From Tanypteryx hageni (Eukaryota; Arthropoda; Insecta; Odonata; Petaluridae), in NCBI GenBank assembly GCA_028673005.1, contig CM054114.1:26588869-26652868 (forward strand): 64,000 nucleotides of DNA. Direction: 5' to 3'. The notes below the pieces were generated by a model that worked only from the letters and a program-made list of their open reading frames with translations, ran no database searches and was not told the DNA's origin. Position 1 is the first letter of the stretch. The number at the start of each line of letters is the position of its first letter. The translations under genes were made by a program, and so were the position numbers. This document shows positions 63,540 to 64,000 of this stretch, piece by piece.

Positions 63540-64000
63540 ATATTTTAAAGTTATAGCACACCTAGAAGTGAAATAATATTTATGTAATTGTGTAAATTTT
63601 AAAAAGGTTTTAATGACCACAATAAGAACTTAATGGAGATATTTAAATATTTATTTGTGCATTTGCACTAAGCTCTAAATTACTTTAAAAGTTCGGTTCC
63701 CTAGCTCGTCCCATAGTACCTAAACATTTACAACATTTTTTTACAAATTCTACTTTTAAAAAAATTTCAGCCTCATAGCACATTCTGAAATACATAAACT
63801 TGAAAATTTTGTTTAAACATTTGCGAATTTTTAGCGGTGCATTGTTGAGCTTTTTCAAGATTTTCTTTTTTCTATATAGAATTTGCTACAAAATATTTGT
63901 ATAAGTTTGTATTTATGACTTATAGTTTCCGAGATAAAAATTATTAAATTTCAATGTACAAATGGGGTAAAAATAACCCCTAAAAATCAATAATTTTGAA
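61638..64000. other. Presumed upstream intron of gene 1
   Basis: No further cystatin exon visible to the window edge. A 98-codon frame at 62588-62884 (plus) is not recognised; on the minus strand CTGAGGAGGCCATTACCAGA near 62990-63010 resembles the terminal motif of Penelope-like elements. The last 130 bases repeat, inverted, the family at 35690-35850. Confidence 0.35.
63469..63536. repeat. (TA)n microsatellite
   Basis: About 34 uninterrupted TA units. Confidence 0.95.

Overview
The window is eukaryotic nuclear DNA: strongly AT-rich, with few genes, kilobase-scale introns flanked by GT-AG (once GC-AG) splice sites, and dense nested transposon remnants. The gene content (a cystatin-cathepsin F precursor) and the transposon mix (Penelope-like, piggyBac, hAT, Tc1/mariner/pogo, MULE, LINE, tRNA-derived SINEs) suggest an arthropod, probably an insect. 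I cannot name the species.

Two host genes can be supported, both on the minus strand, head to tail. Gene 1 (24093-61637, 5' end beyond the right edge) encodes a secreted multicystatin-cathepsin F-like cysteine protease. I rebuilt it from eleven exons whose phases all fit: 61269-61637, 57777-57878, 52625-52726, 46563-46764, 37717-37865, 30840-30936, 29987-30252, 28035-28128, then either 24396-24469 or 24285-24358, then 24093-24167. The product reads: end of one cystatin domain, polybasic site, a complete cystatin domain, second polybasic site, I29-type propeptide, papain-family catalytic domain with Gln, Cys, His and Asn all present. The exon carrying the catalytic Asn is present twice in tandem. 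Both copies are 74 nt, share phase, keep the catalytic motif and are separated by only 37 nt, which points to mutually exclusive splicing.

Gene 2 (starts at 11402, runs off the left edge) begins with a signal peptide, then a short acidic pro-region, an RERR site and the first half of a cystatin domain. It looks like the 5' end of a related cystatin-type gene, so the locus may be a tandem array.

The rest is mobile DNA. 3.6-7.2 kb: piggyBac fragment and a Penelope-like element with a GIY-YIG domain. 15-17 kb: second Penelope copy with two nested insertions. 18-21.3 kb: MULE with a nested TA-target element. 25.6-27.6 kb: piggyBac in a gene 1 intron. 28.6-29.1 kb: duplicated tRNA-derived SINE. 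31.4-34.5 kb: Tc1/mariner element containing a hAT element. 34.8-36.8 kb: TA-target element and a pogo remnant. 38.3-40.8 kb: hAT and piggyBac MITEs. 41.8-45.7 kb: Tigger/pogo element split by a foldback element. 46.8-48.6 kb: giant inverted repeat with tRNA-like modules. 49.1-51.4 and 54.8-55.8 kb: two LINE copies. 57.9-59.4 kb: semi-tandem repeats. Most of these sit inside gene 1 introns.
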